From CAYJBH01 sp964370765 (GTDB taxonomy: Bacteria > Bacillota > Clostridia > Oscillospirales > Ruminococcaceae): a stretch of 18,696 bases of DNA. The position numbers were made by a program, and so were the translations under genes. Where the stretch lies: contig CAYJKW010000042.1 of assembly GCA_964370765.1 (NCBI GenBank), positions 1 through 18,696 of the forward strand. Reading direction: 5' to 3'. The notes beneath the pieces were generated by a model. The model did no database searches, was not told the DNA's origin, and saw only the letters and a list, made by a program, of their open reading frames with translations. Shown here one piece after another: positions 14,984-18,696 of this stretch (positions are counted from its first letter, which is position 1; every line of letters starts with the position of its first letter).

Positions 14984-16468
14984 TTACTGCGAATTTTGCA
15001 GAAATTCCTTTAATATTTTTTGAAGTGTTGCAAGATCGATATTTTCTAAATCTTTAAGGGTTGGTGTTTGTGTAGCTTGATTTTGCGGTGTGCCTAACCC
15101 TAACTCGTCAAAATTTCGAACCCCGTATCCTACTTTTCTAATATAGATAAGATTAAGCGGAGAAACATTATCAGATGTTATCCCCTCCCCGGCAGAGGCG
15201 CTACCTAATGTCATAGCCGGAAATAAGTTTGTTGTAAGTCCCATACTGCCAAAGGTTGAAGGGGTATTTACCAGTACTCTTGCTACAGGCTTTTTTAGTG
15301 CAAACTGCTCGATTACCGACTCGTCATTGGAGTGAATTACAAGGGTGTGCCCTGTACGTTCGCTAAGTAAAAGTTCAATACATTTTTCACATGCATTCAT
15401 CCAGTCATCTTCTATATAGAAAGCCATGACCGGGCAAAATTTCTCTTTACTGTATGGGTTGACCGGTGATACATATTTTTGTTGGGAAATTAATACCTTT
15501 GTATTGGGGTTAAGCGCAATGTTTGCCATCCGGCCTAGGTCTAGTGCGGATTTTCCAACTGCCTCGGAATTTAAACGACCATCTTGATGATAGAGAAGAT
15601 TGGCAAGCCTATCCTCTTCTTCCTGTGTCATAAAATATGCACCGTTTGCCTGAAGTTCCGATTTAACCTGAGATGCAATACATGCATCCACAACTACCCC
15701 CTGCTCCGATGCTGAAACCACCCCATTGTCAAACGTTTTGCTAGCAATAATATCGCTTACCGCCTGCTTTATATTTGCCGTTCTTTCAATAAATACCGGG
15801 CCGTTACCGGCTCCACCGTATATAACAGGTTTACCTGATTTGTAACATATATCTAACATGGTGGGCACACCGGAATTTATTATAAGATTAACATTTTTAC
15901 TGTTAATAAGCTCACAAGTACCGGATTGTGTGAGTGTTTGTAGATAAGAAAGCGCATTTTCAGGCAACCCGCATGCAATAGCCGCTTCAATCATTATATT
16001 AAGAGCTTTTTCGATAGATTTTTTTGCCCTTGGATGTGGCGAAAATACCATTGCGTTACCGGACTTTATGGCAATAAGTGCACCATTTATTACAGTAGAT
16101 ACAGGACTTGTTGCTGAACATAAATTTAATACAACACCAACCGGTATACCAACATCAGTTATCTTGTTTATCTCGTCCTTGTTGATGACACCTACACAGC
16201 GCATGCCTCTAAGTTTACGGGGTAGATATTCACATACAAATCTATTCTTTATGTGTTTATCCTGCCATATACCGTAATCAGTCTCCTCTTGAGACATTCG
16301 GGCAAGCTCTAAACTGTGGTTTCCTATTGCAGCTGCCATGCACTCAACAATTTCGTCAAGCTTTTCTTGCGGATAGGTAACTAAAGTTTTTTGTGCCTCA
16401 CGTGCATTCTCTGATAAGATACGTGCCTCTTGTACCGAGAGTAAATCATGATCTATTATATGTAACAA
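14984..16468 (-). CDS. Acylating aldehyde dehydrogenase homologue lacking catalytic Cys and oxyanion Asn (probable pseudoenzyme)
   Basis: 494 residues, clearly homologous to EutE/PduP-type aldehyde dehydrogenases along its length: DLLSVQEARILSENAREAQ, KSGNAMVFSPHP, GGAGNGPVFIERTAN, ASKTFDNGV, RVLVNTPS. The nucleophile motif (G-T-I-C-A-S-E-Q in the paralogue at 3679-5319) reads GVVSASEQG here, with Ser252 in place of Cys. The S-T-N-P oxyanion motif reads SATSPVS, with Ser121 in place of Asn. The GCGTWGG loop is also changed, to GSASAGEG. The fold and C-terminal amphipathic encapsulation-like helix (IDLATLQKILKEFLQNSQ) are kept and there is no frameshift, so it is a maintained gene and not a decaying one. 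It probably has a structural, allosteric or scaffolding role. The start is TTG 16468 with AGGAGG 5 nt upstream. It sits directly upstream of cutC. Confidence 0.93.
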   Translation of the reverse strand: MLHIIDHDLLSVQEARILSENAREAQKTLVTYPQEKLDEIVECMAAAIGNHSLELARMSQEETDYGIWQDKHIKNRFVCEYLPRKLRGMRCVGVINKDEINKITDVGIPVGVVLNLCSATSPVSTVINGALIAIKSGNAMVFSPHPRAKKSIEKALNIMIEAAIACGLPENALSYLQTLTQSGTCELINSKNVNLIINSGVPTMLDICYKSGKPVIYGGAGNGPVFIERTANIKQAVSDIIASKTFDNGVVSASEQGVVVDACIASQVKSELQANGAYFMTQEEEDRLANLLYHQDGRLNSEAVGKSALDLGRMANIALNPNTKVLISQQKYVSPVNPYSKEKFCPVMAFYIEDDWMNACEKCIELLLSERTGHTLVIHSNDESVIEQFALKKPVARVLVNTPSTFGSMGLTTNLFPAMTLGSASAGEGITSDNVSPLNLIYIRKVGYGVRNFDELGLGTPQNQATQTPTLKDLENIDLATLQKILKEFLQNSQ

Positions 16469-16473
16469 TCTAC

Positions 16474-16479
16474 CCTCCT
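16474..16479 (-). promoter_or_regulatory. Ribosome binding site fixing the TTG start of the aldehyde dehydrogenase homologue
   Basis: Perfect AGGAGG on the minus strand, 5 nt before TTG 16468. The first in-frame Met lies past residue 40, inside the conserved N-terminal domain, so the TTG start is well supported. Confidence 0.8.
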
Positions 16480-16536
16480 TCTATTAAAAGCGTATATAAA
16501 CAAAAATACAGATAAATATTTAGACCCAACTAAAAG

Positions 16537-16842
16537 TTAGTAAGGCAACAATTTATCTATCTCATATAATTTTGTGATTTTTTTTAACTCTTCGTGCGGA
16601 TTTGCTATAACAACCGAGCTGTAAACTTCACCGCCCATATCCGATACTGCCTTTACTCCCGCTGCAACAGCTGTATCACAGGCTTTTGTATCCCCTTCTA
16701 CAAGGATTGAGATATAGCCAGATGCAGTGTTTGTAAATCCCATAAGCTCTACGGCTGCCGCTTTACACATTGCATCGGCGGCCTCGATGGAAAATACAAT
16801 GCCGAATGTCTCTATAAGGCCTAACGCCTCAGTTTTTGCCAT
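16537..16842 (-). CDS. BMC-H hexameric shell protein (second in operon)
   Basis: 101 residues from ATG 16842, which has GGAGA 7-8 nt upstream; the open frame extends further but the extra residues do not resemble a BMC protein. The BMC domain starts at AKTEALGLIETFGIVFSIEAADAM, has the pore loop TNTASGYI, then VEGDTKACDTAVAAGVKAV, and ends with VVIANPHEEL and a short tail. The pore loop lacks the Gly-Gly-Gly of the canonical BMC-H at 2685-2969, and the helix contains an unusual AMCKAAAVELM, so permeability may differ. It begins 13 bp after the first shell gene and is probably coexpressed and co-assembled with it. Confidence 0.95.
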   Translation of the reverse strand: MAKTEALGLIETFGIVFSIEAADAMCKAAAVELMGFTNTASGYISILVEGDTKACDTAVAAGVKAVSDMGGEVYSSVVIANPHEELKKITKLYEIDKLLPY

Positions 16843-16855
16843 TAACAGTCTCCTA

Positions 16856-17155
16856 TCACAACCGATCAACATCATATATAGATACAATATCACCAATCGG
16901 TTTAACCGGTCTTGGGATAACTTTTGTAGCAGTTAATTTACCAATTGCAGATGCAACCTCTGCTCCCACCTTGATTGATTCGGTAACCGATGCTACGTCG
17001 CCCTTTATCATTATTGTAACTAAGGTGGAGCCGATGTTTTCATAGGAAATCAGCTCTACATCTGCCGCCTTAAGCATTTTATCACAGGCAGCAAGCGCTG
17101 GAACCATCCCAACTGTCTCCAATAATCCGAGCGCCTCCTCGGCAAAATAACGCAT
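16856..17155 (-). CDS. BMC-H hexameric shell protein (first gene of the operon)
   Basis: 99 residues from ATG 17155. A GTG at 17164 is in frame, but AAGG lies 8 nt before the ATG and overlaps the space needed for the GTG. The protein opens AEEALGLLETVGMVPALAACDKMLKAADVELISYENIGSTLVTIMIKGDV, with pore loop ENIGST, and ends in KVIPRPVKPIGDIVS. The CDKM segment (usually ADAM) and the Ser-Thr pore differ from the canonical BMC-H. Being first behind a consensus promoter, it should be the most abundant transcript segment. Confidence 0.95.
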   Translation of the reverse strand: MRYFAEEALGLLETVGMVPALAACDKMLKAADVELISYENIGSTLVTIMIKGDVASVTESIKVGAEVASAIGKLTATKVIPRPVKPIGDIVSIYDVDRL

Positions 17156-17186
17156 GATACACACCTTTCACAAACAAAGTATATCG

Positions 17187-17201
17187 CCTGTTTTTAACAG
17201 G
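17187..17201 (-). promoter_or_regulatory. Palindrome at the operon transcription start (candidate operator or 5' leader stem-loop)
   Basis: CCTGTTTTTAACAGG is a perfect 6-bp dyad around 3 nt, lying at about +1 to +15 relative to the predicted start of the operon. It is flanked on the minus strand by direct GATATAC repeats. A repressor bound here would block initiation. Alternatively the transcript begins with a stem-loop that protects its 5' end. No regulator gene is in the window. Confidence 0.5.
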
Positions 17202-17208
17202 TATATCA

Positions 17209-17237
17209 ATTATATCACCGAAGTATTTAGCTGTCAA
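17209..17237 (-). promoter_or_regulatory. Consensus sigma-A promoter of the BMC operon
   Basis: On the minus strand a perfect TTGACA (17232-17237), a 17-bp spacer and a perfect TATAAT (17209-17214). TGA directly before the -10 makes it an extended -10 as well. The start is predicted near 17202, leaving a leader of about 47 nt before ATG 17155. Confidence 0.9.
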
Positions 17238-17372
17238 TATGTACTGTAATTAAGTTTCTTTTTTGTTTCATGATACCATTTGTTGTATGGTGCTATGGTA
17301 AGGTATTTAAAGAATATAGATGAAAAAATATAGTGTAGTTGGGTTATGGAGCACAAAAACAAATATTTAGTC

Positions 17373-17401
17373 TTGAAATTTTAATTATGATGTGTTAAAA
17401 T
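17373..17401 (+). promoter_or_regulatory. Promoter of pepT
   Basis: TTGAAA (17373-17378), a 17-bp spacer and TAAAAT (17396-17401) preceded by TGT, an extended -10. The predicted start is near 17408, giving a leader of about 27 nt. It diverges from the BMC operon promoter. Confidence 0.75.
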
Positions 17402-17434
17402 AACATTTGCTACCTAAAAAGTTTGGAAACAGTT

Positions 17435-18646
17435 ATGCGCTTAATAGATAATTTCATATCATATGTTAAGATTGACACTAAGGCAGATGCGGGCACAAAA
17501 ACTCGCCCTTCCTCTAAAGGTCAGTCCCTGTTGGTCGACCTACTATTGTCCCAACTTAAAGATATTGGTATTACTGATACAAGCATAGGTGCGAATGGAA
17601 CGTTGTATGCAAAGATTCCTGCCTTTTCGGGGTGCGAAAAACTTCCAACGTTGGGATTTATAGCACACATGGATACAAGTGATGCTTTTAGTGGTGCTGT
17701 TAACCCTCAGTTTCATGAGAATTATAATGGTGAAATAATAAATTTCTCAAACGGTGATTGTCTAGACCCTACTAAAACTAAATCACTTAGTAGTTTTGTC
17801 GGACAAACACTTATTACTACCGATGGTAGTTCTCTGCTCGGAGCAGATGATAAAGCCGGCATTGCTGAGATTATGGAGTTACTTTATAGAATTAAGGAAG
17901 AAAGTATCCCCCATCCTGCGATTGCTGTAGCATTTACTACCGACGAAGAAATAGGTGTGGGTGCGGATGGCTTTGATCTTGATACATTTGGCGCCGAGTA
18001 TGCTTACACTGTAGATGGTGGCTTAGTAGGTGGCATAGAGTACGAGACGTTTAATGCTGCTGGTGCTACACTAACTGTAACAGGCGTGTCCGTTCATACC
18101 GGTGAAGCAAAGGGTGTAATGGTTAATGCTGCAGGTATAGTTGCAGAGTTTATTTCCCTACTTCCGCAAGATCAACGTCCAGAGGTAACCGAAGGGTACG
18201 AAGGTTTCATCCATGTAGACTTCGTTAATGCAACGGCTGCGTTAGCAACTGTTAATATGTTAATCCGTGACCATAGCGCTGAACTGTTCAACGAGAAAAA
18301 GGCTCTGTTGCACAAACTTACCGATTATATTAATAAGAAGTACAATAACGTTGCAACCATAAAGATTGAAGACAGCTACCTTAACATGGCACAGGTAATT
18401 GAAGAGAATTATCATTTAGTGGAAAATGCTGTAAAGGCGATAAACGTTACAGGGTTGCCGGAGCACATCTCCCCTATTAGAGGTGGAACAAACGGAGCAC
18501 GACTTTCTTATATGGGTCTTCCCTGTCCTAATCTTTCAACAGGTGGTGCATCATTCCACGGCCCCTATGAGCATATCTCGGTTGAGGCCATGCAAAAAGC
18601 AACACAGATACTTTGTGAGATAACAAAAATATATGCGGCCGGTTAA
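17435..18646 (+). CDS. pepT: Peptidase T (tripeptide aminopeptidase, M20B)
   Basis: A cytoplasmic di-zinc aminopeptidase that removes N-terminal residues from tripeptides. 403 residues from ATG 17435 with GGAAA 5 nt upstream; a TTG at 17423 is in frame, but the family starts as MRLIDNFISYVKIDTKADAG does here. The M20 metal and catalytic residues are visible: HMDTSD (His78, Asp80), LLGADDKAG (Asp138), TTDEEIGVGADGF (Glu171 and Glu172), YTVDGG (Asp194) and the C-terminal ASFHGPYEHIS histidine. Length matches E. coli PepT (about 408). It is transcribed divergently from the BMC operon with its own promoter and is probably a housekeeping neighbour. Confidence 0.97.
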   Translation: MRLIDNFISYVKIDTKADAGTKTRPSSKGQSLLVDLLLSQLKDIGITDTSIGANGTLYAKIPAFSGCEKLPTLGFIAHMDTSDAFSGAVNPQFHENYNGEIINFSNGDCLDPTKTKSLSSFVGQTLITTDGSSLLGADDKAGIAEIMELLYRIKEESIPHPAIAVAFTTDEEIGVGADGFDLDTFGAEYAYTVDGGLVGGIEYETFNAAGATLTVTGVSVHTGEAKGVMVNAAGIVAEFISLLPQDQRPEVTEGYEGFIHVDFVNATAALATVNMLIRDHSAELFNEKKALLHKLTDYINKKYNNVATIKIEDSYLNMAQVIEENYHLVENAVKAINVTGLPEHISPIRGGTNGARLSYMGLPCPNLSTGGASFHGPYEHISVEAMQKATQILCEITKIYAAG

Positions 18647-18664
18647 TATTCTATAATATTAACC
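18641..18664 (+). terminator. Possible AT-rich hairpin overlapping the pepT stop codon
   Basis: A perfect 10-bp inverted repeat, GGTTAATATT / AATATTAACC, with a 4-nt loop that includes the stop codon. The stem is AT-rich and no uridine run follows before the window ends, so terminator function is weakly supported. Confidence 0.35.
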
Positions 18665-18696
18665 CTTAACAATTAAATTTAATACGCCCTCTTAGT

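Larger units (their letters stand above)
17165..17434. other. Divergent intergenic region between the BMC operon and pepT
   Basis: 270 bp, AT-rich, with no convincing ORF or RNA gene. It holds the operon promoter on the minus strand with a palindrome at its transcription start, and the pepT promoter on the plus strand. The centre (17240-17370) has only weak repeats (ACCAT...ATGGT) that I would not interpret. Confidence 0.85.

Noticed and set aside
17165..17434. Riboswitch or small RNA in the divergent intergenic region
   Set aside because: Only a short dyad and weak repeats are visible; no conserved riboswitch core or terminator pair was recognised.
17423..17434. Upstream TTG start for pepT adding four residues
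   Set aside because: The ATG at 17435 matches the family N-terminus and has GGAAA 5 nt upstream; the TTG overlaps that site.
1..18696. CRISPR array, tRNA, rRNA, insertion sequence or prophage genes
   Set aside because: No spaced direct repeats, cloverleaf-like segments, rRNA stretches or transposase/integrase motifs were seen on either strand.

Overview
The window holds a nearly complete choline-utilisation bacterial microcompartment (BMC) locus of the glycyl-radical type (GRM/cut family), flanked by two unrelated housekeeping-type peptidase genes. Low GC, strong AGGAGG-type ribosome binding sites, frequent TTG/GTG starts and extended -10 promoters suggest a Clostridia-like Firmicute. A run of exactly 100 Ns bounded by an identical 55-bp sequence suggests a scaffolded short-read assembly.

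Layout, left to right. (1) 1-1201, minus strand: the 5' part of a DUF4910/M28-like zinc aminopeptidase that runs off the left edge, with its own promoter. (2) A 12-bp hairpin at 1284-1312 closes the BMC operon. (3) 1314-17155, minus strand: nineteen closely packed genes reading leftward. In transcription order they are two BMC-H shell proteins, a CoA-acylating aldehyde dehydrogenase homologue that has lost its catalytic Cys and Asn, choline TMA-lyase CutC, its radical-SAM activase CutD, an EutS-like shell protein, an EutP-like GTPase, an EutT-like protein, an EutJ-like chaperone, a BMC-H with a cysteine in the pore loop, a BMC-P vertex protein, a PduS-like flavin/Fe-S electron carrier, a PduT-like Fe-S shell trimer, an EutQ-like cupin, a BMC-H with a SAP/Rho_N-like tail, an intact acylating aldehyde dehydrogenase, PduL phosphotransacylase, a canonical BMC-H, and an iron-containing alcohol dehydrogenase split by the assembly gap. 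(4) 17165-17434: a divergent promoter region with a perfect consensus promoter for the operon and a second promoter for pepT. (5) 17435-18646, plus strand: peptidase T.

Inferred pathway: CutD installs the glycyl radical on CutC. CutC cleaves choline to trimethylamine and acetaldehyde inside the shell. The intact aldehyde dehydrogenase makes acetyl-CoA and NADH, the alcohol dehydrogenase makes ethanol and regenerates NAD+, and PduL converts acetyl-CoA to acetyl phosphate and recycles CoA. No dedicated acetate kinase gene is present, but EutP and EutQ homologues, which are reported to have acetate kinase activity in Salmonella, are. PduS, the PduT Cys38 site and a second pore-cysteine shell protein suggest electron transfer across the shell.

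The most unusual feature is the promoter-proximal aldehyde dehydrogenase homologue. It has Ser at both the nucleophile and oxyanion positions but keeps a C-terminal encapsulation-like helix, so it looks like a structural or regulatory pseudoenzyme.
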